A stretch of DNA of 31,759 bases from Desertivirga sp966211215 (GCA_966211215.1 CBIHNR010000042.1:1-31759); one strand, 5' to 3'; shown: positions 9,801 to 17,518, numbered from the stretch's first letter. The notes: generated by a model not told the origin, from the letters alone. Made by a program: numbers and translations.

Positions 9801-10215
9801 GGATAATACCGAGAAAGAGTTTTATGAAGGTTCCGGCGGAAAAAGCGGTGGCCAAAAAGAGAAACTGGCCTATACCATTTTGGCGAGTGCCCTTGCCTAC
9901 CAGTTTGGTTTACAGTTTGGCGAAAGTAAAAGCAGAAGTTTTCGGTTTGTAGTAATTGATGAAGCCTTTGGGCGTGGCAGCGACGAAAGTACCCGCTATG
10001 GATTAGAATTGTTTAAAAAACTGAACCTTCAATTGCTGATCGTAACCCCTTTGCAAAAGATCCATATAATTGAAAACCATGTCAATACTTTCCACTTTGT
10101 AAGCAACAGGGAGGGTAATAATTCGCAGGTAAGCAATTTCAGCAAAGAAGAATATGAAACCGAAAAACTGAAGCATAATTTAATCAAAGCAACAGTGAGC
10201 GATGATCAGTCCTAA
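6817..10215 (+). CDS. jetC: Wadjet SMC-like ATPase JetC
   Basis: 1132 residues, the motor subunit of Wadjet. The N-terminal head has Walker A GDIGSGKST (residues 45-53). Two long coiled-coil arms flank a central hinge region at roughly residues 450-620. The C-terminal head has the ABC signature SGGQ (1010-1013) and Walker B FRFVVIDE (Asp1048, Glu1049), followed by a D-loop-like GRGSDESTRYG. All ATPase residues are intact. In studied systems JetC dimers extrude loops on small circular DNA and present it to JetD for cleavage. The length matches the family. The gene overlaps jetD by 14 bp. Confidence 0.93.
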   Translation: MDLFNHADTGLAGFRLQYLEVLNWGTFNKVRWQIQPNGNNALLTGDIGSGKSTLVDALTCLLVPHNKIVFNKAAGAEGKERNLLSYVRGEYKKEKEEITKLAKKVYLRPDDNTYTVIIGNFYNEGYDENICLAQLFWIGKESKVEKLLIISQPPLTVKEHFSNVADVNDLKKKLRSIAGVQLFNDNFSQYSESFRRLFGMNSEKAIDLFYQTVSMKSVSSLTDFVREQMLERTDVKEQIAALLKRFDDLNKAHSAVVHAREQYQILKPLAEACTEYDKVYLEIEDIEAMLEVLPIWFAEKKLKLLEIAISDTTAELEKSILQQDRVSAGLTELESRKSAVIQDIANNGGNRVEQVNSEIKRHEHDRDTKRKEFDDYDLLITQAGLKSVQQEADFDANIYSAKALDEKCTQLETTLREQRDNLISDLRKQDTEYKLELQELQSLKARKTQIPAWLIGFRSQLCEDLRLGEDELPFAGELLKVNENETAWEGAIEKLLHDAGISLLVPRKYYKSVSNYVNDNPLKSADGRGIKLTYLEADLQSSRFIKDLDEESIVHKIDIKPDTPFCDWLEDYMKRSFGDYICVDVNGLQHVPFGITRQGLIKSGRIRHIKDDRRRIDDRKNYVLGWSNVEKIRALEGSVNKLKNHIDQLKDQIEGVEDAERDNQNSKRAVDRILQFKDFVRIDWQYHVQKIYELEKERHELLNNNDVLALLQRTKEEIEQQIVETKTKERQLTEKIGGLKSTIKSYEEQKNLASYQTGQSGSLNIQKWYPVINDKLAGQRLSLKNIEARQEEFRKQYQGESGELKRLRGRLVGFRSSVERKMREIKEHSRAEYSEIAESIDARAEYIAKYKHLVAEDLKRHEERFKEELNKNVIQSIAVFDNKLEKHEVEIKRKIRSINQHLSEIDYNATQNTYITILMDNAANKEVRQFKEDLKACYKNVFSNPNELYSEDKYEQVKRILDRFASMENIDKEWTSTVTDVRQWFEFNASERFRLDNTEKEFYEGSGGKSGGQKEKLAYTILASALAYQFGLQFGESKSRSFRFVVIDEAFGRGSDESTRYGLELFKKLNLQLLIVTPLQKIHIIENHVNTFHFVSNREGNNSQVSNFSKEEYETEKLKHNLIKATVSDDQS

Positions 10216-11395
10216 CGAAATAAAAAGCTATGCTGAAAAATGGTGGAAACCCTTTTTACAAAGCACGGTACAGGGAGAACCGTTTTTTCCTAAAGTGATA
10301 GAGCGTATCGGAAAAATAAAATCCGGCCAGATTACCGAACGCCTTGACGCATTACAAAAAGAAGTTGAACTACTATATCGTTACTCAAAGAATCAAACCG
10401 GAAACGGATACCAGATCATAACAGCCGAGAAGAACTTCAGGCGAACTGGCAGTCATGAGCTCCCAGATACCATCCTGTTTGAAACGATAGATGACTACAT
10501 TGCATTTACAGGTAAGAAGAAAGAATGGAGACTGTTTCTGTTAAATTTTGAGAAGATAAAAGAAAGCCTTCCTGAACTGGGGCCCTGGATAGTTCATAAT
10601 TGCCTGAGCCTCACAGGCGATAAAATAAAATGGGATGACGTATTGAAAGTCTGCCATTATTTTATCAGCAGCCCTCGCCCGGAACTTTACCTGCGGCAGC
10701 TTCCTGTTCAAATTCACACGAAATTTATTGAGGAAAATGCAGCATTAATTCAATCGCTGCTTGATTTTTTAATACCCAATCACATCCGCGACCTAAGTCA
10801 GAAACGCTTTGCTGAACGGTATTTCCTGAAGTATGATGAGCCATTAATACGGCTGCGTTTTTTAGGCAGGGAGCTTTGTGATAGCAAAGGCTTATCTGAT
10901 ATCAGCATCCCTCTGTCAGATTTTGAAAAACTGGAAATAAATGCCAGAAATATCCTGATTGCTGAAAATAAAATGAACTTTCTAACCCTCCCCCCTCTTG
11001 CCTCTACCATAGCCGTTTGGAGCGGTGGTGGCTTCAATATCAGTTATTTAAAAAATGTAAACTGGCTATCTTCCAAGCGTATTTTTTACTGGGGCGATAT
11101 TGATGAACACGGCTTTCAGATCTTGCATCAGTTAAGAACGTATTTCCCCGCTGCTCAAAGCGTCATGATGGATATGGCAACCTACACCGGGTTTGGAGCT
11201 TTCGCAGCAGAAGGTATCCGAAATAAAGCTGAAAATCTTTATCTGCTGACACCGGAGGAGAATGAACTTTTTAAGTTGTTGAAGATTGCGGCAGGCAAGA
11301 ACCGGTTGGAGCAGGAAAAGATTCCGCAGTGGTATGTGGATAGGTGTTTGGGGGAAGCGCTGGAGGGGTTGGAAAGGCCTATCAAAAAACCATGA
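10202..11395 (+). CDS. jetD: Wadjet TOPRIM nuclease JetD (DUF3322/DUF2220)
   Basis: 397 residues. The N-terminal half matches DUF3322 and the C-terminal half DUF2220, a TOPRIM fold. The metal-binding triad is visible: Glu255 (in LIAENKMNF) and Asp299 and Asp301 in YWGDIDEHGFQIL. JetD is the topoisomerase-VI-A-like nuclease that cuts plasmid DNA when activated by JetABC. The start overlaps the jetC end by 14 bp, indicating translational coupling. With all four subunits intact the system appears functional. Confidence 0.92.
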   Translation: MISPNEIKSYAEKWWKPFLQSTVQGEPFFPKVIERIGKIKSGQITERLDALQKEVELLYRYSKNQTGNGYQIITAEKNFRRTGSHELPDTILFETIDDYIAFTGKKKEWRLFLLNFEKIKESLPELGPWIVHNCLSLTGDKIKWDDVLKVCHYFISSPRPELYLRQLPVQIHTKFIEENAALIQSLLDFLIPNHIRDLSQKRFAERYFLKYDEPLIRLRFLGRELCDSKGLSDISIPLSDFEKLEINARNILIAENKMNFLTLPPLASTIAVWSGGGFNISYLKNVNWLSSKRIFYWGDIDEHGFQILHQLRTYFPAAQSVMMDMATYTGFGAFAAEGIRNKAENLYLLTPEENELFKLLKIAAGKNRLEQEKIPQWYVDRCLGEALEGLERPIKKP

Positions 11396-11530
11396 ACAAA
11401 TGCTGTTGATAATTGAAACTTGTCACCATATTTCTTAAGTTGGCAAAACCATGGCAAGTATGCAGAAACCCAGAATTGCCATACAATAGTCACAGACGCC
11501 CCTTAGCTTAGAGTTCAGTGATATTATTCT

Positions 11531-11538
11531 TATTTTTG
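11531..11538 (+). promoter_or_regulatory. Candidate -7 box for metAA
   Basis: TATTTTTG fits the Bacteroidota -7 consensus TAnnTTTG and lies 30 bp before the metAA start. The -33 box is not clear. Confidence 0.45.
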
Positions 11539-11567
11539 CATTTTAAAGAAGGACAAGGGGAAGAAAA

Positions 11568-12512
11568 ATGCCAGTTAAGATTCCGAATAATTTACCAGCG
11601 ATAGAGCTTTTAAAGAAGGAAAATATATTTGTTATGAGTGAATTGAGAGCGGAGACTCAAGATATCCGCCCAATGCGTGTGCTTATCCTTAACCTGATGC
11701 CTCTTAAAATATCTGCGGAAACAGATTTTGTTCGCTTACTATCCAACAATCCGCTGCAGGTTGAAGTGGAATTTTTAAGGCTCGATTCCCACACTTCTAA
11801 AAATATATCTGAAGAACATTTGGAAATGTTCTATAAAGGCTTCGGCGAAATAAAAGAAAACTTTTATGATGGTTTAATAATTACTGGCGCTCCTGTAGAA
11901 ATGCTGAAGTTCGAGGAAGTCACCTATTGGAATGAGATCACACAGATCTTCGACTGGGCAAGAAAACACGTTACCTCAACGCTCTATATTTGCTGGGCGT
12001 CTCAGGCTGCGCTCTATCATTTTTATGGCGTAGAAAAAAAACCGTTGAACGAAAAATTATCCGGGGTTTTCAAGCATACTGCAACGGAAAAAGGGCACTC
12101 CTTATTAAGGGGCTTTGACGATGAATTCTTTATTCCTCATAGCAGGCATACCACAATATTAAAATCAGATTTGGCTGATAAGGAAGGCCTTCGCATCCTG
12201 TCAGAATCGCCCGATGCAGGAATTGCCATTGTATCTTCCAGAGGCGGGCGTGAATTTTATCTCACTGGCCACTCGGAATATTCTCCGCTAACCCTTCACG
12301 AGGAATATACCAGAGACGTGAAGAAAGGGCTCGATGTACCTGTGCCAAAAAACTATTACAGGGACAATAATCCGGAAAACGCGCCATTGGTATGTTGGAC
12401 AAGTCATGCGAATTTGCTTTTCAATAACTGGCTCAACTACTTTGTTTACCAGGAAACTCCTTATCATCTACAGGATGTGGTTAAATTGGGCGAGATTTTT
12501 CAAAATGGCTAA
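11568..12512 (+). CDS. metAA: Homoserine O-acetyltransferase (MetA family)
   Basis: 314 residues, full length for the MetA/HTS family, which acylates homoserine at the start of methionine synthesis. The catalytic Cys142 is in YICWASQAALYHFYG, and His235 and Glu237 are in TGHSEYSP. Position 111 is Glu (ITGAPVEMLKFEEVTYW). In this family Glu111 is associated with acetyl-CoA rather than succinyl-CoA use (Gly in E. coli), so acetyl transfer is predicted. CWASQAAL differs from the common CWGAQAAL by Ala-Ser in place of Gly-Ala. I see no SAM riboswitch in the 172 bp upstream. It stands alone, with a TAnnTTTG box before it. Confidence 0.93.
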   Translation: MPVKIPNNLPAIELLKKENIFVMSELRAETQDIRPMRVLILNLMPLKISAETDFVRLLSNNPLQVEVEFLRLDSHTSKNISEEHLEMFYKGFGEIKENFYDGLIITGAPVEMLKFEEVTYWNEITQIFDWARKHVTSTLYICWASQAALYHFYGVEKKPLNEKLSGVFKHTATEKGHSLLRGFDDEFFIPHSRHTTILKSDLADKEGLRILSESPDAGIAIVSSRGGREFYLTGHSEYSPLTLHEEYTRDVKKGLDVPVPKNYYRDNNPENAPLVCWTSHANLLFNNWLNYFVYQETPYHLQDVVKLGEIFQNG

Positions 12513-13028
12513 ACTTTCATATGTGTCTTAGTCATCCTCTCACCAATTTCCTAAGGCTTGGTAGCACGCGTGTGTTTCTCAAAGAGATAATAGACTAGCC
12601 GGCAAAAATTCTGAGGTAATTAATCCGGCTAGGCTACATCAAGTGCGAGTAAAGAGCTGCTTCGCAAAGCAAAATATAGTAATGACATGGGGTGTCGGAT
12701 TTCTCTTGTATTAGAAACCTAGAAGAGGCTTTAGCCAATTAATGCGGCTAAAGCCTTCTTTAAATATCTATCCCTTTACCCGCCTGCTAAAGCAGACGGC
12801 AATAGACACTCTTCACCACGCTTTAAAAACCACTCAAAATCAACAAATTACACCGAATAAATAACCTTTTATCGCGCCTCTGCAGCAGGCATAGATTGCT
12901 TGTCGGATGCAGCTATTTTTGAGATAACAATTTATGTTTACAAGCAAGTACTCTTGCTGCTATCACCAGCCTTTCGCCAACGGGCTGTTTATAGACTGGA
13001 TGAACACCCAAATGCAGCGATACCTGGC
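12513..13028. other. Intergenic region between metAA and the convergent GH31 gene
   Basis: 516 bp without a credible gene. It holds two inverted repeats: CTAGCCGG/CCGGCTAG (12595-12602 and 12625-12632, 22-nt spacer) and the terminator-like hairpin at 12726-12756. Confidence 0.5.
12726..12756 (+). terminator. Hairpin downstream of metAA
   Basis: AGGCTTTAGCC and GGCTAAAGCCT form an 11-bp perfect stem with a 9-nt loop, followed by TCTTTAAAT. It lies 213 bp past the metAA stop, which is distant, so its target is uncertain. Confidence 0.55.
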
Positions 13029-15557
13029 CTACAACATAACTTTTAACTTTTGGCCAGCATATCTTACTGTTTTATCCACGTTCGAACTTTCGTCAACACC
13101 AACTCCTTTTCCCTCACTAACTACTACCACACGGAAATCACGTTCACGGGCCATATTATCAAAAGATCCTTTGCGATCGCCTATAATAAGTGTTTTGGCT
13201 TTGTTGTCCCATTGAAGGCTGATCCGGGCTGACTTACCCTCCTCATAGTTATAATTATCGCCCTCATCTTCATAAATGGTGAACATCCCGTCCGCTCCCG
13301 GGTAAATTCTGATCTCCCAGGGTGCATTTAGTTTTTCAGACGAATACTGTTGCACCGGCCCCATTGGAACAATAGCCCCTGCACGTACAAATACCGGGAT
13401 ATGGTCGATTGGCGCATCGGCTGATATTCTGATTCCGCCCGAATAGCTTTTTCCTGTATAAAAGTCAATCCAACCTGTATTTTTTGGCAAATAAACCGGG
13501 CGTGTTTTACTAATATCTACCAGCTCTTTTGAATTAGGCTCGTAGTACATCGGATTTGTTACCGGACAAGCCATAAATGCCGGGCCGAACATAAACTGGT
13601 CTTTGAGATCATAAACATTCGGATCGTTCCTGAAATCAAAGATCAAAGGCCGGGTCATGGTGTAATCTTCAAAAGCCACTTTAGCGGCAATAGAGTAGGT
13701 ATAAGGCAACAGGCGGTAGCGTAAGTTGATTTGCTTGATTATACTTTCGTAAAATAGCTCTCCAGGATTTCCAAATTGCCATGGCTCTCGAGGATAATCG
13801 GTACCATGACTACGAAACATTGGTAGCCATTGGCAAAACTGAAGGTTTCTTACATAAAATTCGCGGTAGCCTAAATCGGCAGTACCAGTCTTGAATGCTC
13901 CTTTCCAAAACCATGGGCTTCTGCTTTTAACGAAGAATGCACCCGCATCAATAGTCCAGTAGGGAAGGCCGGTGGCCATATAATTTAGCCCAGAAGGTAT
14001 TTGCTGAGCAAAATCAGCCCAGGTGGCTTTGGTATCTCCGTTCCACACGAAAGTCCCGTACCGTTGTAGTCCGGCAAACCCAGAACGCGTAAGGTTGACC
14101 ACCCGTTTTTCATTCGTCACCCCACGTTGGTTTTCATAAATTCCCTGAGAGTGATGTAAAGAAAATGTATTGGCACGAAGCGGACCAAGTAAATCATTTA
14201 AATTTTTGGAGTTCAACTCAAAGCGGGCGCGGGAGTTATTGGCAATCGAATTGGATTTTTCATTCCAGTCTCCATCAATAGGCTCGGAACCATCACACCA
14301 CCAGGCATCCACTCCGTTGGAAAACAAATTTTTATTTACATATTCATTCCAATACATTTTACGGGAAGCCGGTCTGTAGGCATCGTAAATACCACGGCCC
14401 AGCACATAACCCTTCCCCCCCATCTCAGCGGCTTCATTTCCACTTGCCGATGGCCATATTGAGAGCATAAAACGAGCATTCTGTTGATGTATTTTGCTGA
14501 TCATCCCGGCGGGGTCGGGATAAACTTGCTCATCAAATTTCTTATGTCCCCACCATTCTTTTTTCCAGTAGTTCCAATCCTGAACAATAACGTCTAAAGG
14601 AATTTTTTCTTTACGGAAACGGGTTAACACACTGTCGATATCATGCGGGTTTGCATACCGTTCTTTGGATTGTATATAACCGAATATATACTTTGGCATC
14701 ATCTGGATTTTTCCGGTCAATCCTCTGTAATGACTTACGATCCGATCGAACTCAGGGCCATACATAAAATAGTAATCCATTTCGTTCACCGCATTCATTT
14801 CCATGAAACTACCTGCATTGTCATCATGAAAAATCATTGTAGAACCAACGTCAAACAACAGGCCATACCCCAGTGAAGACATTAGCACAGGAACGCTTTT
14901 TTTTAGATTATGCTGATACAGGTATTGCATGGTACCACGCAGATTCATGTAGCCTTCCTGGTGCGAGCCTAAGCCATATAAAGCCTCTCCCTCCTGCCAC
15001 TTAAACTGATGCCTGGCTTTCCATGCTGAGCCTACCACCTTTTTGGATGCTACTTCAGATACGATGAGATCTCCATTGGCAGTCTTTTCAACTTTATTTT
15101 TACTATCATCATAGGCAGTTTGCTCTATAGCTATTGCTTCAGTTACACGCGGCTGGGAAGCATTTTCCTTCAACAGGCTTTTTCCTTCCAGAGACAGATA
15201 ATGTATTGCGCCGGTAAGTTTATTAATCTCCACTTTCAGCTTTGCAGATTTAAGAGTGGCCGTGTTCCCCTTTTCCACAAATTTGAATGATACTATGCTT
15301 TCTTTGCGAGGCACACACATATCTGTTGCGTTACCTTTCAGCTCACCTGCAGGCACGTATTGCACCCTCACTACTTCCGGGTAAACGAATTCAACCTTCA
15401 ACTGCTCTTTATCTCGTCGCATCAAGACTCCGCTCGGCTCTTTTTTTACCTTAAAAGAGCTAATATTCCGTTTTAGCTTTTCCTGCGCTGGAACTAAACT
15501 TGTTATCATTACCATGCAAGTGGTAATCTGCAATAACCGTTTTATGTACTGATTCAT
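13029..15557 (-). CDS. Secreted glycoside hydrolase family 31 (alpha-glucosidase / alpha-xylosidase type)
   Basis: 842 residues with an N-terminal signal peptide (MNQYIKRLLQITTCMVMITS, then LVPAQ). An N-terminal mutarotase-like beta domain is followed by the catalytic barrel from about residue 280 (PKYIFGYIQSKERY, VIVQDWNYWK). The GH31 nucleophile is Asp422 in WWCDGSEP and the acid/base is Asp508 in VWNGDTKATW. FRSHGTDYPREPW follows, and the C-terminus is a DUF5110-like domain (IYPGADGMFTIYEDEGDNYN). The enzyme is a retaining alpha-glycosidase acting on periplasmic or extracellular sugar chains. WWCDGSEP and the overall layout resemble alpha-xylosidases, but glucosidase or other GH31 activities are possible. 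No susC/susD pair or other carbohydrate genes adjoin it, so it is an orphan rather than part of a visible utilisation locus. Confidence 0.92.
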   Translation of the reverse strand: MNQYIKRLLQITTCMVMITSLVPAQEKLKRNISSFKVKKEPSGVLMRRDKEQLKVEFVYPEVVRVQYVPAGELKGNATDMCVPRKESIVSFKFVEKGNTATLKSAKLKVEINKLTGAIHYLSLEGKSLLKENASQPRVTEAIAIEQTAYDDSKNKVEKTANGDLIVSEVASKKVVGSAWKARHQFKWQEGEALYGLGSHQEGYMNLRGTMQYLYQHNLKKSVPVLMSSLGYGLLFDVGSTMIFHDDNAGSFMEMNAVNEMDYYFMYGPEFDRIVSHYRGLTGKIQMMPKYIFGYIQSKERYANPHDIDSVLTRFRKEKIPLDVIVQDWNYWKKEWWGHKKFDEQVYPDPAGMISKIHQQNARFMLSIWPSASGNEAAEMGGKGYVLGRGIYDAYRPASRKMYWNEYVNKNLFSNGVDAWWCDGSEPIDGDWNEKSNSIANNSRARFELNSKNLNDLLGPLRANTFSLHHSQGIYENQRGVTNEKRVVNLTRSGFAGLQRYGTFVWNGDTKATWADFAQQIPSGLNYMATGLPYWTIDAGAFFVKSRSPWFWKGAFKTGTADLGYREFYVRNLQFCQWLPMFRSHGTDYPREPWQFGNPGELFYESIIKQINLRYRLLPYTYSIAAKVAFEDYTMTRPLIFDFRNDPNVYDLKDQFMFGPAFMACPVTNPMYYEPNSKELVDISKTRPVYLPKNTGWIDFYTGKSYSGGIRISADAPIDHIPVFVRAGAIVPMGPVQQYSSEKLNAPWEIRIYPGADGMFTIYEDEGDNYNYEEGKSARISLQWDNKAKTLIIGDRKGSFDNMARERDFRVVVVSEGKGVGVDESSNVDKTVRYAGQKLKVML

Positions 15558-15695
15558 AGTTTGCCCTTAACTGAATAACTTAATTGGCCAAGCCTCCCTG
15601 ATCCGAATGTTTTCAAATTTCTGTATATTATTTTTCCTTATAATTGCTTTAAACAGGCTTTTTTTTAAACAAAACCGACTATTATATCGAGGTAC

Positions 15696-15866
15696 ATTAT
15701 GGTACCCTAATTTAGAAAGCATTCATAATTTCCAATTGACAAATCGAAAAAATGAAAAAGGCTTTTCGCTAGCGCGAGTTTGCAACTCGTGCTTCTATGT
15801 ACCTAAAAATGGTACGAGTTAAAACTCGCACCAGCAAACGTACTACATACTCGCGCCAGCCTACGG
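15696..15866 (+). repeat. Palindromic intergenic repeat, copy 1 (uninterrupted)
   Basis: A roughly 170-bp unit, starting at ATTATGGTAC and ending at CAGCCTACGG, recurs at 17155-17425. Its core is made of short hairpins (CGAGTTTGCAACTCG, ACGAGTTAAAACTCG) and the motif ACTCGCGCCAGCC. It contains AGCGCGAGTT (15771-15780), which is the uninterrupted target site of the small element at 17227-17328. Confidence 0.8.
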
Positions 15867-15902
15867 GAATTTTAATTTGTGCTTCTTTTTGCGCTTATCG
15901 GA

Positions 15903-16247
15903 TTAATTAAACAGACGTTGCCACCATTTCTTCTTCTTACTTACAATAACTGAAATTGCTCCCACATAACCCTGAATAGCCTGTTCGCAAGAAGCCTTGA
16001 TAGTGGCCATCCTTATATTCTGGAATTGAGTTATCGTTTGTGGAGTTACAATCAGATTATAAGTAGTAAATCCTTGTTTAGTTATCGACAGTGATAATAT
16101 GTCCATTTTAAGACTGTCGGGAATAAGCAACTTGAACATTCCTGCACTATCTGAAACCGCCGCGAAGTGAGATCTTTCCATGACTATTTTAGCGCCTGCA
16201 ATTACCGCTCCATTGGTTGAACTGTCAACAGTCACTCTGCCTTTCAA
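15903..16247 (-). CDS. Carboxypeptidase-regulatory-like domain, 3' part of a frameshifted gene
   Basis: The 114-codon frame begins at a TTG and encodes a beta-sandwich of the carboxypeptidase D regulatory-like type (GRVTVDSSTNGAVIAGAKIV, then DSAGMFKLLIPDSLK, then LSLSITKQGFTTY). The same frame stays open upstream of the TTG and reads RKYERTTISPLLFKYQADSA before KTYLKGRV, so the TTG is probably not a real start. The coding sequence continues that of the upstream frame (16244-16627), and one A inserted in the run at 16311-16313 would join them. Most likely one ~242-residue gene with a one-base loss, or a sequencing error. The combined type is a small membrane protein common in Bacteroidota, of unknown role. 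Confidence 0.6.
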   Translation of the reverse strand: MKGRVTVDSSTNGAVIAGAKIVMERSHFAAVSDSAGMFKLLIPDSLKMDILSLSITKQGFTTYNLIVTPQTITQFQNIRMATIKASCEQAIQGYVGAISVIVSKKKKWWQRLFN

Positions 16248-16627
16248 ATATGTTTTTGCACTGTCTGCCTGATATTTAAACAGTAGAGGACTAATAGTAG
16301 TTCTTTCATATTTCCTGCTGATCCCTCTGCCTGGGTTCTAAAAGACACAAAAAGGGCTATTATTGCGGCAGCAATACTGCAGGATTTATAAAATCTATTC
16401 TGTTTTGTCTCAGGATGCTTCGCTATAAAAAGCTGACCTTCATTTAAGCGTCCACATAGGGAACCAGCCGAACTACTTAAAATATTAATGATCTGCTCGT
16501 TATTTAGTTTAGTGAAATCAATTACCTTTTTATTGCATGCTGTACAATACTTTCCGGTGTCTGCTGATTGCATGGTGTTCCAATTCTCAGTACAAGGTTT
16601 TTCAATCTTTAGGATATATTGGTTCAT
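16244..16627 (-). CDS. Cys-containing N-terminal domain plus transmembrane helix, 5' part of a frameshifted gene
   Basis: The reading frame starts MNQYILKIEKPCTENWNTMQ and contains CTACNKKVIDFTKLNNEQII, a short Cys-containing domain that in Bacteroidota usually precedes a membrane helix and a carboxypeptidase-regulatory-like domain. The helix SCSIAAAIIALFVSF is present (about residues 82-96). Family-like sequence ends near residue 105 (TQAEGSAGN), and the last ~20 residues look like out-of-frame read-through. The expected downstream domain lies in the other frame (15903-16247). I read the two frames as one broken gene; the piece itself is coding. Confidence 0.65.
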   Translation of the reverse strand: MNQYILKIEKPCTENWNTMQSADTGKYCTACNKKVIDFTKLNNEQIINILSSSAGSLCGRLNEGQLFIAKHPETKQNRFYKSCSIAAAIIALFVSFRTQAEGSAGNMKELLLVLYCLNIRQTVQKHI

Positions 16628-16737
16628 TTGTTAAGGTTTGCTAGAATGAGAGGCTTAAGATAGAAAAAGAGAAATGCATGTCAAAGGTTGCACTCTTCTG
16701 ATTATACCACTCCTACTGTAGTGTTTTCCCTCGCTGG

Positions 16738-17004
16738 CATAGCCGTTAACTTAAGAAGTCTTTTTACTTATTGCTTAATCTTAAGCGTCTCTCAATAAGC
16801 AACTTGTATTCCCTCTCCTCGAGGAGAGGGATAGGGTGAGGTGATAAATCGCATGAAAATCACCTTGCAAAGTCGTTTACCCTCTCTGCCTTACGGCATC
16901 TCTCCCAAGGGGAGAGAAACGCTAACCCACCAAGCGCCTTAACAATTATTGCGTTTTATATCAATTATTCACAACAGAGAACCATCCTTAGGTTAACGGC
17001 TATA
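16738..17004. mobile_element. 267-bp non-autonomous element (MITE-like), copy 1
   Basis: The ends are 18-bp inverted repeats: CATAGCCGTTAACTTAAG on the left and CTTAGGTTAACGGCTATA on the right, 16 of 18 matching. They are flanked by a perfect 9-bp direct repeat CCTCGCTGG at 16729-16737 and 17005-17013, the expected target-site duplication. There is no open frame inside. The interior holds the palindrome CCCTCTCCTCGAGGAGAGGG and a second GAGAG-rich hairpin. A copy of exactly the same length, with a different interior, is at 31108-31374. It was presumably moved by a transposase encoded elsewhere. Confidence 0.85.
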
Positions 17005-17154
17005 CCTCGCTGGTGCGAGCTTTTAGCTCGTATCTAATAATACCAATGTTCACTCACACAAAGACTATAAATAGGTTGAAATATTTACAAAAAAGGCCCG
17101 AGATGAAATCTCGAACCAGCATACTGACTATACATTCGGACCAGCCTAGGGTAA
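17005..17154. repeat. Degenerate, partly inverted pieces of the palindromic repeat
   Basis: GCTGGTGCGAGC...GCTCGT (17010-17031) is an inverted version of the ACGAGTT...CTCGCACCAGC core found at 15814-15834. CCCGAGATGAAATCTCG and CGGACCAGCCTAGGG (17097-17151) are further diverged pieces. No gene is visible. Confidence 0.5.
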
Positions 17155-17425
17155 ATTATGGTACTCTGATTTAGGAAAGCATTCATAATTTCCAATTGAA
17201 AAATCTTCTCCTCGCGAGCGCGAGTTCAATGTCGTTAAGTTAAGGATTTCAAAGGTGCTGGTGGGGACACCAGCACCGGAGTTCGCCGCGGTTGGTGTCC
17301 CCACCAACCGCTTAACTTAACGACATTAAGCGCGAGTTTGCTACTCGTGCTTCTGTTACTTAAAAATGGTAACGAGTTAAAAAGTCGCACCAGCAAACGT
17401 ACTACATACTCGCGCCAGCCTACGG
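17155..17425 (+). repeat. Palindromic intergenic repeat, copy 2 (interrupted by a small element)
   Basis: Same unit as 15696-15866, direct orientation, sharing the segment AAGCATTCATAATTTCCAAT and the end ACTCGCGCCAGCCTACGG. It is split by the element at 17227-17328, with AGCGCGAGTT present on both sides (17217-17226 and 17329-17338). Confidence 0.8.
17227..17328. mobile_element. 102-bp double-hairpin MITE with target-site duplication
   Basis: The terminal inverted repeats are AATGTCGTTAAGTTAAG (17228-17244) and its exact complement CTTAACTTAACGACATT (17311-17327). The flanks carry a 9-10-bp duplication (AGCGCGAGTT), and the empty site survives at 15771-15780. Inside are two hairpins with 10-bp stems: GGTGCTGGTG/CACCAGCACC with loop GGGA, and GCGGTTGGTG/CACCAACCGC with loop TCCC. 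The loops are complementary. There is no coding capacity. Confidence 0.85.
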
Positions 17426-17428
17426 AAG

Positions 17429-17518
17429 GTCCAGATAATTGTACGAGAGATTCACCGCCCGATAGCCATCTGACACCTGGTTACCATTACCATCATAGCT
17501 AAAACTGCCGCTTCTCCC
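17429..17518 (-). pseudogene. Remnant of an RHS/YD-repeat gene
   Basis: The minus strand reads RSGSFSYDGNGNQVSDGYRA then VNLSYNYLD, the pattern of the RHS repeat just before the core domain (YDANGN...DG...Y). About 30 codons survive, cut off by the palindromic repeat on one side and by the 123-aa gene on the other. Confidence 0.65.

Noticed and set aside
3666..11395. Possible condensin (MukBEF or MksBEF) or SbcCD locus
   Set aside because: DUF3375 and DUF4194 partners plus a TOPRIM DUF2220 protein define Wadjet, and the SMC protein lacks SbcC-type zinc-hook motifs.
11396..11567. SAM riboswitch upstream of metAA
   Set aside because: No conserved helices or core motifs of known SAM riboswitch classes could be seen in the 172-bp leader.
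12934..13215. 93-codon plus-strand frame
   Set aside because: It overlaps the 3' end of the GH31 gene antisense, with no signal, motif or plausible start.
13029..15557. Polysaccharide utilisation locus around the GH31 gene
   Set aside because: No susC/susD-like genes, sugar regulators or further glycosidases are adjacent.
15607..15822. 71-codon plus-strand frame
   Set aside because: It lies partly inside a palindromic repeat and upstream of the GH31 gene; the hydrophobic start reflects AT-rich sequence.
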